This document shows positions 34,921 to 46,600 of a stretch of DNA of 64,000 bases, piece after piece. A program made the position numbers and the translations under genes. The stretch is from Macrostomum hystrix (taxonomy: Eukaryota > Platyhelminthes > Macrostomidae). The stretch is from contig CATNEN010000038.1 in the NCBI GenBank assembly GCA_950097015.1, positions 2,997,501 through 3,061,500 on the forward strand. The letters are read 5' to 3'. Position 1 is the first letter of the stretch, and every line of letters begins with the position of its first letter. The notes under the pieces were generated by a model that searched no databases, was not told where the DNA came from, and was given only the letters and a program-made list of their open reading frames with translations.

Positions 34921-35106
34921 AGTCGTCATAATGGGAGCTATAGGACTATATCCGATTTGATCCAGACCTATAACTACAATTACTTAACCACATTTTTTTC
35001 TTGTCGCGCCTTTTTCTTTGAGAGTGTTTTAATCGAATTCAACTATCCAAGCTTCACTTTCTCCAAGCACTACTATCCAATGCCCCCATGTTAGTGATAG
35101 CGCATA

Positions 35107-35150
35107 CTTCCTTCCTTTCCTTTCCTTTCCTTCCATCCTTCCTTTCTTGC
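35107..35150. repeat. TTCC-type microsatellite
   Basis: Short imperfect (TTCC)n/(TTTCC)n tract just left of the virus-like fragment. Confidence 0.85.
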
Positions 35151-35391
35151 TAGTCCATTTAAGCGTAACATAATTCAGCTGCTTATTTATAAGACAGGTA
35201 ACAACAAGGGAGGGAAGTTGACCTTTAAAAGTATCAACATTTTACTCTTTTTTTTAAATACATTCCAGCCGCACCAGCTACTGCATGACTCCGGCCGCCG
35301 ATCAAGTGCTACTGGGATCGGCTGTTGTACCAAGTTCTGCGTACTGCTCGACGGGAGTCGGTTGACAAGGTTCTAACCACATTAACGCATT

Positions 35392-35586
35392 TTTTGGAAG
35401 CGTTTGCTGCCTCCGGCTGGTTCGGTGCGAGTGAATCGTGGGCGACGTGTTGCGAGGAGGTCTATTATAAGCATTCCAAGTGTTGTTAGTGGACATGGTG
35501 GACGAGGTTTGGGAAGGCGTGTTAGTCGACGTAAGCGTTCGCGTGGACGGTCCTCTGCATCGAAGAAGCTCGTCAGTTTGTTTTAG
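35392..35586 (+). pseudogene. Arginine-rich core-protein-like ORF of a Polinton/adintovirus-like element
   Basis: A small plus-strand frame of about 60-65 codons, extremely rich in Arg, Ser and Gly, ending TAG at 35584-35586. It has no good ATG: the frame enters from upstream, where a shift is likely. Small basic packaging proteins next to capsid genes are known in adenovirus-related, adintovirus and Polinton elements. The identification rests on composition and on the capsid-like gene that begins 9 bases later. Confidence 0.5.
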
Positions 35587-35594
35587 AAGGAGGT

Positions 35595-36915
35595 ATGGAG
35601 CATTTCCTCGGTCCGAACATTGCTGCTTTGAAGAGTGAGCTGGCTTTGTTAGATCCTAGTCCGCTGCAGTTCTGTGTGTTGGAGAGACGGTATACTGTGG
35701 TGCAACACAAGAATGTTTTGGGTGGGGGATGCCGATCGAGTTCGAAATTATGCCTGCTGGCGATCTGTACGCTCGTACCTTGATTTGCAGGAGACTAGTT
35801 TGGGTGTGACTATTCAGGTCAAGGACACTAGTGGAGATGAGATAGACGCTTCAAAGAATTTTCTCTGTTTAAACAACTTGGGCATCGCCACGCTTTTATC
35901 GGATGTCGAGTTTCGTATCGGGGACACTGTTGTGGAAGGGGTTCGTTTTTGTATCCTTACAAGGCAATGCTAGGATACCTGGAGTATGGTGAGGTTGCAC
36001 CGCGTGCAGAACTACCTGCCTGGGGGTTTTACAAGGACACGGCTGGTGAAATGGTTTCACGGACCGGGAATTCAGGCCGTATAAAACGACAGGCCCTGAT
36101 TGCTGCCGGGCGTCGGTGTACGCTAACGGGTCCGTTGCTTTAAGATATGTTTCGTCAACCAAGATTTTTGCATTCGAACACACGTTTGCGTCTACGGCTG
36201 CATCCTGCGAAGAGTCAGTTTGTGTTGGGTGTGACCGCGATTGGGGATGGTGTTGCTTTGAACTCTTTGAACATTCACTTTCTGCCTGCAGAGTTACGTT
36301 TACGTTTCGTTCAGCCTTCTGGGAGTGTTCTCGGGGTCATGCGCACGGTCTAAAATCTAACAATGCGCTCTATCCACACCAAAGTTCGTCTTTAGGGACA
36401 TTTACTATTCATCGCGGTTGTCAAAGTCACACAGCGGAGTTTCCGAGTGGGGTACCACGTCTTCTGCAATTTTGTGTGGTTAGTAACGCCGCCTTCAATG
36501 GGAGCATAAGTCGCTATCCGTTCAACTTCGAGCAGTATTTAGAATTTTAGCAGTATTTGAGTCCACGTTAATGAGAAGCCTGTGCCTGCACAGCCGCTTC
36601 AGACCGATCTAACGAAGTCGTGCGACTCTGAGTATGTGTTCCTGCATCAGTAGCTGAGTCTCTACCTAAAGGCACAGGATTTGGATTTCTACGACATGTA
36701 TTATTACGACATCGGATACTCAATCTTCGCATTTGCTCTCGGTAGTGAGCTTGGTGTCGGTCGGGAGGTCCAGTTGTATAAGGAAGGCTCGAGTTACGGT
36801 TTCGTGCGGAGACGACGGAAGTCTACAACGTTGTGTTCGGTGGCGTCTTTGACAAGCAGCTGCAGATTACTGAACGAAGTGACGTCGTACCTGAGACGGC
36901 TTGGAAATGCTTGAG
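35595..36915 (+). pseudogene. Broken capsid-like gene (metazoan F54H12.2-like family)
   Basis: Consecutive fragments in all three plus frames at about 35595-35690, 35674-35973, 35949-36143, 36147-36353, 36116-36550 and 36681-36914 follow one another in the order of a single protein. They resemble the F54H12.2-like proteins spread through animal genomes, which I associate with jelly-roll capsid genes of Polinton/adintovirus-like elements (recalled family knowledge, not searched). At least three frameshifts and two in-frame stops break it (one stop near 36141, others at about 36548 and 36650), so it is non-functional. It marks an old endogenous virus-like element, cut off on the right by the Helitron at 37138. 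Confidence 0.6.
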
Positions 36916-37053
36916 CTACGCGGGGTTTCTGACCGTTTTTTGAATGGTAAAAGTATTTTGATTTGGTTTTTCTCTCTTGTTCCTATTCTGGTATTTTTGG
37001 TTATATTTCTCATCGATGAACTCACACGCGTATCTCGAGTATCACGCGTGTAA
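36907..37053 (+). CDS. Small single-pass membrane ORF (48 residues)
   Basis: ATG at 36907, TAA at 37051-37053; too short for a 60-codon cut-off. A polar N-terminus of about 15 residues precedes a hydrophobic run of roughly 20 residues and a basic end. It overlaps the 3' end of the capsid-like pseudogene in another frame. Small membrane proteins of this sort are common in virus-like elements, but I know no homologue. Confidence 0.35.
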   Translation: MLELRGVSDRFLNGKSILIWFFSLVPILVFLVIFLIDELTRVSRVSRV

Positions 37054-37138
37054 TTGGCGAACATCGTGTTTGCTAAATCGTGTTTGTGGACCTCAAAATT
37101 GAACATGCAGTCGAGTTTTAGTTCAGGGTTTAACTAGT

Positions 37139-37149
37139 TGGGGGCGAAC
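37139..37149 (+). repeat. Helitron 5' terminal inverted repeat (copy 1)
   Basis: TGGGGGCGAAC, the exact reverse complement of GTTCGCCCCCA at 49723-49733. At the 3' side the match is 31 bases inside the end, hence asymmetric. Confidence 0.85.
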
Positions 37150-37385
37150 GTAGTATTGAGCCGCGAGGCGCGAAGCGCCGAGCACCGAGGCCTCGGTAGA
37201 GGCCGAGGGGCGAAATCGGAGTGAGCCCCACCTAAGATCCAGCGTACGTAGTGAGATAGAAAACACCTCGAAAATCACGCATTTTCAAGGCATATTGGGC
37301 GCCATTTGAGACTGCCTCAACCGTTTGCCTCGCGGGTGGTGTCGTTGGGTAGGTAACTTATAGGGTTATCCGATTTATGGCGGTT

Positions 37386-37422
37386 GGTTGCCATGGCAAC
37401 CCGTGAGGGTTGCCATGGCAAC
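37386..37422 (+). promoter_or_regulatory. Two palindromic RFX X-box sequences (copy 1)
   Basis: GGTTGCCATGGCAACC (37386-37401) and GTTGCCATGGCAAC (37409-37422), seven bases apart. GTTGCCATGGCAAC is the symmetric consensus bound by RFX-family factors, which control ciliary and testis genes in animals. Being about 0.25 kb from the 5' terminus and 3.3 kb from the ATG, they may drive a long 5' leader or act as an enhancer; this is inference. Confidence 0.6.
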
Positions 37423-37760
37423 GTAAAACTGCCATTTTTTTGGAAATCGATTTTACGCAAACTCATTTCCAGCGCACATTTTTTCTGGCACGGAGAAAAG
37501 TTGAGACACAAAAGTTGCGGGCAGGCCTGGCCCAGGCGAGGCAGGAAAGCGATTTTTCAATTTCCTCATAGTCTATGATAAAAGTGCAAAAAACATACTT
37601 TTAGGTACTGCTTTTTTGGGTTACATTTTCCAGCGCAGCTCCCCAAGGGCTGAATCGATTGTCACGCGGGTGGTGTCTTTTTTTTCTACTCGGTGAGTTC
37701 TTTCCAGCGAGGTGTGACTCAATGGACTGCGAGTGTACCGCGCGCCTGATATCTGATGAA

Positions 37761-37799
37761 GCAAGTGTAAAATATGGCGCAGCCAGATTTTACACTTGC
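37761..37799. repeat. 13-bp perfect stem-loop in the Helitron leader (copy 1)
   Basis: GCAAGTGTAAAAT at 37761-37773 pairs with ATTTTACACTTGC at 37787-37799 across a 13-base loop. Function unknown. Confidence 0.85.
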
Positions 37800-38867
37800 G
37801 TGCTGCACGGTACTGCAGCTGAATGGCAGGTAGTTGCACTGCGCAAGTGGTGTCAAAAATTCGGCACGGATGCCTGCTACACGACGCTATGCAAGGCGAC
37901 TCTATGCAATGCACGGTTATCAAGCAGTACTGGGAAATGCAGTGCAAAACGTGCATTTTTGCCGTTTTCTCGAAAATGCATGCCGACCTTGGTGGAGTCA
38001 AAAATTTTTTTTTCGAAGACAAACAGTCGGACAGCTTAGCCGCAAGCGATGTAGTATGCACAACATTAGGGCACATGACATACTGAGTCGGCGTTGATAA
38101 AAGTACATCGCAAGTGTATTAAAAGTACATAATAGTGCACATACACTTTCGTGAAACATTAGTATTTTTCTCCTTTCGACGCGCGCATTTCGCGAAATCC
38201 GGCTCCGAATTTGTCGAATGATGCGTCAATCTACTGGAAATATTGTTTTGCGTCTAACAAGATATTGCGCGCACCTTTCGGCCCTACCCGGGCTGAGAAA
38301 GTCCACCCAGACTGGTGAAAGGTCGGGTTCGGGACCGGTGCAGACTTTGCTGTGCTCAAACCTACGGCTGGAGGCGAAAAGGGCGTAATACTCCTTGAGC
38401 TTGGTATTTAAAGATGCACATCCCATGTGGGTATATGGGAAAAATACTGCCGTCGATACACGTATTACCTGTTAGGATTAGTACCTGAAAATGTAATTAT
38501 GCACAGCGTGTACTTTGTGCATATTTGTGTGTACTTTTGTGTATAAGTCTGCGAATTCCTGATGGCTTTAAGCGCGGATGGCTTCAATCGACGCGGAATG
38601 TTGTCTACATTCCAACGACATCTCACACGGCTAGATTGGTTAACGTGTGTCGTGTCTGGATCCTATTGAGTACATGAAGGTAAGGGGTACAAATTTTGGA
38701 CACTATCATTTTTGAAGCATCCGTTATTTGCTATTGAAAGATTTTGCAAGTTCCGTTGATGATAAACAGTATCTGTGGTAGTTAAACTTTTTTTGGTTGC
38801 TTGCCGTTTGGCAAACGGTTTTCATTTTGATGATTAAATCCTAAATGATTGCAACTTTTTTAGCTTC

Positions 38868-39020
38868 TTCATTGATAAACCGACCGCCTCGCAGAAAATG
38901 CTTGCGTCGAGATTTTTGAATTGCTTTTATTAAAACAAGTGCATATTCAGTTTCTGCATTTTTTGTGCATCTAAATGCAGGAAGGAATGTAGCAGTCAGT
39001 AGAAATCACCTTATGTTGTA
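38868..39020 (+). repeat. Internal copy of the Helitron 3' end (R1, copy 1)
   Basis: Closely matches 49575-49725, which leads up to the Helitron terminus (shared GCTTGCGTCGAGATTTTTGAA, TTTTATTAAAACAAGTGCAT, TTTTTGTGCATCTAAATGCA). The match stops at TTATGTT, just before the inverted repeat and hairpin. The partner lies at 49575-49725; in the second element the pair is at 51495-51647 and 62202-62352. Confidence 0.85.
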
Positions 39021-39631
39021 TTTCCTTTTAGCGCGCACGTCTTAGTGTCGTTGAAACTTTTTATTTGAACATTATCGCCTTTCAGGACGTGTTTTGACGC
39101 TTGTCACATCACACACGCGCAGGCCTTTGATTTGTCTGGGTTTTTTACTTTTGCATGGATAATGTAATTGATGCGCATTTAAATGTCGGTCTTCATTGTC
39201 GTGTTGATAATGTCGATTATACTCTTTTATTGACTCACTTCTTGCAGTATTCGAAAGTATATGCCATATGCACAAAAAGTGCATTTATATTCTCTTACAA
39301 AGTCTTATTAATAATGTTCAATACGTAGGATGCCTTTTTATTGAATTAACACTATGTTACAGTCATCACAAATTTTGTGCAAGTGATGACATCTTAGATA
39401 TTTAAATTCAGGTCAAAAAGTCTGCTTCAAGCTGTGTAATATTTTCCCTATCTTTTCTATGCATTTATACTTAATTGCTTTTAATGTACTTGGCCAGTCA
39501 TATGAATCATTATTCTCCTTTATAAATTTGCTCTAGCACATAATGGTGCTATTGTAAGATTAGTTTTAATCTAATTAAAAAAATGTCTTAGCCAGCCCTC
39601 AATAGGCCTAGTCAATTTAATTTTGCATTTA

Positions 39632-39820
39632 AATTGCATTTAATTGCTGCTTATATGCTGTGCATATAGCCTCCACTTTTCAAGTCATCGAATCGCTTTT
39701 TAATTGTGTAAATTTCGCTGATTGTATTCCAGTTGCATGCAGTAATTTGGAATTTCATTCAAGTTTAATAAATGGCTGGCTTGTTTGTATTTCATATCGT
39801 ATGTTCCCTTGTTGACATGT
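39632..39820 (+). repeat. Internal direct repeat flanking the Rep gene (R2, copy 1)
   Basis: Matches 48585-48737 and 49034-49082 on the far side of the gene (shared ATATAGCCTCCACTTTTCAA, GATTGTATTCCAGTTGCATG, TTTCATTCAAGTTTAATAAA). The right-hand copy is split by a 296-bp insertion. In the second element it lies at 52259-52447 and 61212-61709. Confidence 0.85.
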
Positions 39821-40672
39821 ACAGATTTTCTGGCTTAAATGGAGTATACATTATAAAATTAGGCTGAAGGCCTATTATCCATAGGCTTAGAGTGAAAGTA
39901 TAATAGAAAATGTATATGAAATAGTATTAATTATCCAGGTTTTGCTGATCTGTCCACCAGTCCAGTCATTGGTTTCAACTGCATATTGGAGCCTCCAATT
40001 TGGAGGAAAACCTGGTAGCCGGACTTAATCGGCTTAAGAGTCAGATTTATCTCCAAAGAAGCAGTAGCTGCAGCCTCTGGTCCCAATCAAGGCAGGCACA
40101 GGAAGCTGCATACATATGCCATAGGACTGCAGTTGGGCACCTCTAACAGATGGCCATTGACACAGAGCCAGATGCCCTGGAAGGCACAGGGTATCTGCAA
40201 GAGCAGCACAGTGGAGGGCATAGGCACTGACAACCAATGAACCAAATCCATGAGAAAATTTAATGTGTCTTCACACTTGCATCCATTATTAAATCCTTGT
40301 AGTCCTAGTATCAAGGTAGTAGTGATCAGAAGCCTTGAATTGATATATAATGAACCAAAGGCACTTTTGAGCTTTGAGGCTTTGAAGTTTCAAGATGTAT
40401 TTTACATATTCTATTCCCACATGTCATCCCATCTATTGTTTAATCGTCCATCATCTCATAGGGGGGCTATTATCCATAGGCTTAGAGTGGAAGGCCTATT
40501 AAAGGCATATGTATTATTAAATTATTGCGCTCGTAGTAGTAGAATCAGAAACATGTATATACATAAATGTGTAAATATGAACATGAAAATGAAATTATGG
40601 AATGAAATTTGCACAGGTATTTCATGCAGAGATAAAAAGTCCCATTGCAGCTATCATTCATTCATAATAAAA

Positions 40673-43600
40673 ATGGCAGCATGCAACACAGCAAGTGAAA
40701 CATCATGCAAGCCTGACAAGCTGCATGATGATGTGTCTGTCAGGAGTACTGATGTGTGAGTAGTTCTCCAATCCATTGCAATTCCATGTGTGGAAATCCC
40801 ATCAAAGAAATTCCCATCCTGTCTCTCTCTCTCTCTTTATTTGGTGATATTAGTGATGTACTAATTTAGTATTGTTACTTTCATATCACAGGACGAGCAG
40901 TGACATCCGTGCTCCAATTCGTAGTCGCGGCCGGCCGTCAAAGCAGCGGAAGTTGGCTGCACGTGGGCCTGCTGGTGCCGCTGCATTGGGCGATTCTTCC
41001 TCGAAGCAAGTGCCTCCGGTGTCAAGTGAAGTAGGAGCTGCTTCGAAAAGGAGCACTGAGGAATCGCCCAATCCGCTTCAACAGACGGACAGCTGGCGTC
41101 CAGTTACATCCAGGCTGGGCATACCGAGGAAGAGCAAGCCCGTGTCGGCCACCGCGGCAGAGAAGCCAAGACAGGTTGTCGTCCACTCTGGAGTTGCCGT
41201 GGCAAATCGGTGGGACTGCCTGTCTGAGGTGAACGAGGCGGAGGTCGTACCAGAGGCCATGGACAGCAGTGTCATCAGCGACTGTGGATCGTCATTGTCC
41301 CTGGACTGTGCGTCGGTTGCGGATGGTGGGCTCCGAAGATCCAGTCGGATCAGGCGCATTACGCGATGCGCATGTTGCAACGAGGAATTGTCGCACAGTT
41401 CTTCAAGCTCGAGAGCGTCTTCTAGAGCTAGCGCACGTTCGAATGTGTCCACAGCTGTAGGCAATCCGGAAGGAAGGATCCCAGCTGACATCCGTGGGGC
41501 GTCTGGCAAAGCCGCTGGTGCCGCATCGAAGCCGCGCAAGGAATGTGCGCGCCGAAAACGTCAGCAGGCAGTTGAGTCGCGATCAAGCATCGAATTACCG
41601 GTCTCGGAACCAGCGGTAGCAGCCTTTGCGGTCGACTTGGGCTTGGATGATGGAGTGGGTTGCCAGCAAGACAACGTGTCGCAACCGGCTATTGATGTGC
41701 TTGCGTCAAATGGTACGTATTTAGTTATTACTTGTATTTGAGCATATTTGATAGAGAATGGGCATTTCGTGATTGATGACAGAGAATATTATACAGTAAG
41801 TATGTTTCTATGGAATGGAAAAGGTTTATGGTCTGAACGCATATTATATTTTTCTCCTCAACTGCTGCATTAGCTGTCAATCTTAGCTAACAGGCTGAAA
41901 GTTTAATATTAGCCAAAATAATTCCTTATTCGAAAGTGGACGAATTTTTATTACATTGTTGTGCTGAACAAACGTTTTACATTTAAGTTCAAATCTGTCG
42001 CCTACATTGCGCCGATAACATATGTACCTATTTATCAGGCGTACAAGTGGCTGCAGCTGCTGAACTGGTGCCGAATTTGAACGGAGATTCAGAGCCAACG
42101 TGGATCCCATGGGAAGATTGCCGCGTTATCCGAATTGATGGAGACGGCAATTGTTTCTTCCATGCAGTGTGTCAACAGCTGCTAGGTACGCCGTTGGAGA
42201 CGAACTTCGTAAACCTGCGAGAACGAGTAGCTACCGAGGCATATGCTATGCTGAGTGAATGGCACAAGGATGGTCGCATTTTTGGGGACATTGACAATAT
42301 TCTTTTGAACTGCTTTACGGAAGGACAAGACGTTCCTGACGAAATTCCTCCTGTTGTCGGTTACATATTGGGAGTGGAAATTTATATCTATGGCCCAAAT
42401 GGTGTTCGGCTGCAGTATTGCCCGTGCAAAGGCAAACCTGCTGCTACCGTGCGTCTGCAGCTGGTGAACGAGCACTACAGTGCTCTGACGGTGGTAGCTG
42501 AAGACCGACACTTGATGCCGCCGCCTGCGGCGCCAGTTGTTCACGAATGCTTGCCCGTCGCGAGCAGCAAGGTTCGAGGCCGGGGAAGGCCAAGAAAGCT
42601 GGACTCTCGCCCTGTGAAAAAGCAAGAAGTGACGTCAAATGCGTCAGTTGGGTCACCAAAAAAGCGTACAGCAAGCAGTGCTGGCTCGCCCGATAGTAAC
42701 ACGGCGGCACACCGATCCCCCCTGAAGAAGCCTCTGATGACTGATGGCGAGGCTGCTGAGTTGACTGCCGAGGATTCGAGGCCAATTCTAGCAGCTTGTA
42801 ATGTTGACTTGGACTTATCAGACGCAGAGAGCGGCAGCTGTGTACATTCTGAGACTGCGACCTCTGGCGCTGCAGAGCCGTCGTCACCTAGGAAGCGAAG
42901 GCAGCGAGACCCGACAACGGTGTCAGAGAGCGGCGGAGAGAGCGACAGTCAGTCTGCTACTGGGTCTGTTGGCGGTGTTCGACGTTCTCCAAGGAAAGTT
43001 CGAGGCGTCGTTTATGGCGGTGTGGATTCACCGGCTGCAAAGTCTGCTATTTCTGCTAGAAACAGTGGCGCTGCTTCAGCTGATGATTCAGCTCAGCAGG
43101 GTGGAGCACGGACAGCTGAGGGCACAACGAAGCCGAAATCATCTGCCCGGCGGAAGATTCTGTTTCCGAGCGCCGATCAGGCGACAGATGCGACTGAACG
43201 GACAAGCCAGGAGAATCAGCGGCAAGAGGCTGCTGTACCTGACTGTATCGAGGAGTTGGTTGTCAACGAAGGCGATCTGTCACTGCCTGCAGTACTGCGC
43301 AATAGTTTCACGGAACAATTCCTTAATATTCGGAAGGAATGCTACCAAGAGACGATCGCTGCTGTGACGAATCTGCGAAAGTGCCGGGTCTGCAAGGAAC
43401 AGTTTCCCGGTGTGTTTTACCGAAATGCTGATGACAAGGTCTGTCAGCGGTGTATTAAGGATCAACACGTGCCGAAGCTATTCAGCGATGAGAATAATGC
43501 GAACCCGTGTGAGCAGCCGGAGGAATTGCGAGATTTGACAGTGACAGAACAGATGCTAATCTCTCCTGTGTTGTGTGTCATGATGGTGTATCGATTGTTT

Positions 43601-46600
43601 CCACAAGGACAGCTGTGCAGTCGTGGTCATGGCATAATATTTCCACAAGACCAGGCGGACATTGTAAGAGAGTTGCCGCGCAAAACTCTACCCGTCGTCC
43701 TGATGTTCCAGGGCAAGCGAGGGAGCAGTGAGAGGCAATCGCTGGGCGGTCCGCCGTTGAGTAACCTGCGTGTTCGTCGGGATAAGGTGCTGAAAGCCAT
43801 GAATTACCTGCTGAAGCACAATGCGTACTTTCGGGAGTATGCCGTTACGCTGGACCGCGTGGCGCTGAGCGAGTTGCCTGTTGACGGGCCGATGAAAGAT
43901 TTGTGCGAGATGCACGAATCCGAGTTGCCCGAGGGAGTGACAATGGAGGCGGCCGAAAAGGCTGCGCTAGAACGCGCAAACAAACAGGATATCGAGGACG
44001 CTATTGCACAGGAAACGCTTAGTGGCCTGATGGAGACGCCGTTTCGTCTGCTGGATGAAGCATTTCGAAGGAAACTGCTTGAACAGAAATTGCCATGGCC
44101 CACAGTGGGCCGTAAGCCGGTGAACGAGTTTCAACAGGAGAGCCTGTTTACCTTGGCCTTTCCGCATCTGTTTCCCGACGGTAGTGGCGAGTACAAAATG
44201 CCCCGGGAGCATACGATACAGATTGGCGACTACGCAAGACATCTGATGCAGTACAGTTGTCCGAGATTTCGGTTGGATCCACGTTTTCGATTTTTCATTG
44301 AGAATTTGGTGATGCGCTGGCGAGCATTGGCACTGGGCCGGTTATTCGTGAAGCACAGTGGCATTGGCAAGCTGAACGCAGCAGAGATGCGCGAAAAGCT
44401 CAAGGATCCGGCCGTCATGGCAAGTGTGATTGCCAGAGGAATGCATTTGCGAGGCACGCAAATCTACTGGGAGAGCAAGCGGCGGCAGCTCGAGGGCCTG
44501 ATAATGCTACTGGGCTTGCCGCAGTTCTTTCTGACCCTGTCGGCGGCTGATACGCACTGGCCGGAACTGCGTGCCGCCTGGCAGATGATGGATGCCGGCG
44601 AAGAAGCCGACCTGCTGAAGAGGCTGCAGAGTGATCCGGCGATGGGCGATACACTATTTTGGACCCGGTTCGAAGTATTTTTGCGTCGCTTTCTGGTTGA
44701 ACACTGGGGCGTGAAAGATTTCTGGTTCCGTATTGAATATCAGAGCCGCGGTAGTCCCCACGTGCACGGTTTCGTCTGGATGCCGGATGGCCTGGATGTG
44801 ACTGATGCGAATGTGACGGTGGACAATATACGCGCCTACGTGGACAGGTATGTCTGCAGCTGGAATACTGCGCTGGACGGCTCCGAGACTGGAGGCCTAA
44901 TCGCCAATGGGGATGGCATTTCGGTGCATCCCTCGAAGCTGGCACCCGAGGAGATTACGAACAACCGGGTGGATCTACAGGCGCTGGGTCACCTTATTGA
45001 ACGGCACAGCAAGTGCGGCGATCGATGCCTTCGTACCCTGAAGGGGGGCAAGCAGGAGTGTCGGTACAAATATCCGAAGGAGTTGCGGGACCGCACGGAA
45101 GTAAAACGGTTGTCCCGGTTGCACCTCAGTGTGGAGACGCAGAGGAACGACGACCGAATGTGCTCCTACAATCCGCAGATACTCTGCCTGTGGCGTGCCA
45201 ACATTGATATGCAGCTGATTTCCTCGGCAAAGAATATAATCCGCTACCTGGTGAAATACGCTAGCAAGGGAGAGGTGCGCTCCGGTCATCTGCAGACACT
45301 GTTTGACCGGCTGGCAGCGGAAGAGGCCAAGCGGGGCACAGTCGCTGCCGACGAGAGGCAGAGGATGGACACGGCCAAGCGGGTAGTGCAGCAGCATTTG
45401 ATGGCAACAATTGCTGCCCGGGACTATTCCGCCCAGGAGGTGTGCCGTTTGCTGCTTCAACAGCCAATGTACAAGTGCAGCCGGACATTTGCGTACGTCC
45501 GGACGGATGACATGCGGATGATTGAGCGACAAGGCTCCTGCCGCAATAGCCTGGACAAGTACACACAGCGGCCTAAACAGCTGGAGACGGTCAGCATGCA
45601 CGCGTTCTTTAGCAACTGGGAGGCTGCTGGGATAAACGGCCGCGGCTGGAGGCCGAGAGAACGGAAGGCTATAGTGGTGGTCAGTCCAGGTCTGCGGCCA
45701 AACAATACGTTAGAGGAGCGACGCGAGGAATACTTTAAGCAGCAGGTGCTGTTGTATTCGTCTTGGCGTACCGTGGAGGCTGCCAAGGGCACGCACGCTA
45801 CGTGGCGCGAGGCATTTGACGCGCTGCCGGCCGACAGTTGCCCCCTGCGATTTCGCCATCTTGGCGAGTTGCAGCGGGACGAGGCCGATGACCCTGTAGT
45901 GGCTGTGCAGGTGAACGAATTGCCGGATATGACAGCGGCGCAAGCGGAATCGGTGGTTGGCGCGAGCCGGCCCGACAATATGCAGGAGGATTGGATGGCC
46001 ATGTTGGGGGCGCGGCAGACGGCAGCGGAACAGTTTAAACGGCCGGAGGATCAACTGCCGCCTGTGCCGGCAAACTTTGACTGGAGCGCTTCTGCTAGCA
46101 AGTTTCCGGGCATTGTGGATGCAAAGGCTCTGCATGAGTACTTTCGTGCCTGCAAGGGTCCGGCGGTGCAGCGGCAGCAGCAGGAGGCCCCGGTGGACAC
46201 GAGTGGCCTGAATGCACGGCAGCGGCAACTGTTTGACATGGTTTCGGAGCATTACTCTGCTGGTGGCAACTGCGCCGCTGGTGGAGTGGCTTCGCGTGAA
46301 CCGCTGTTGGTGATTTTGTACGGCAGCGCTGGAACGGGCAAAAGTTTTGTCATTCATCTGATTCGGCAGCTTCTTGGTGAGGCCTGCAAAGTGATGGCGC
46401 CTACGGGTGTGGCTGCTCACAACATTTCTGGCCAGACTTTGCATTCGGCGCTGCGACTCGGTACCAAGAGGACGTTTGCGGAGCTGCCAGAAGGCTCTGT
46501 TGTGCTGGGCAAGTTGCAATCGGAATGGCAAGCTGTGCGATATGCTATTGTGGACGAATTCAGCATGGTCGGCCAGAGAACCCTTGCCATGGTGGATGCG

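Noticed and set aside
37621-38097. Overlapping ORFs of 87-151 codons on both strands in the Helitron leader
   Set aside because: Three plus-strand frames and one minus-strand frame overlap here with no domain and no splice context; likely chance openings.
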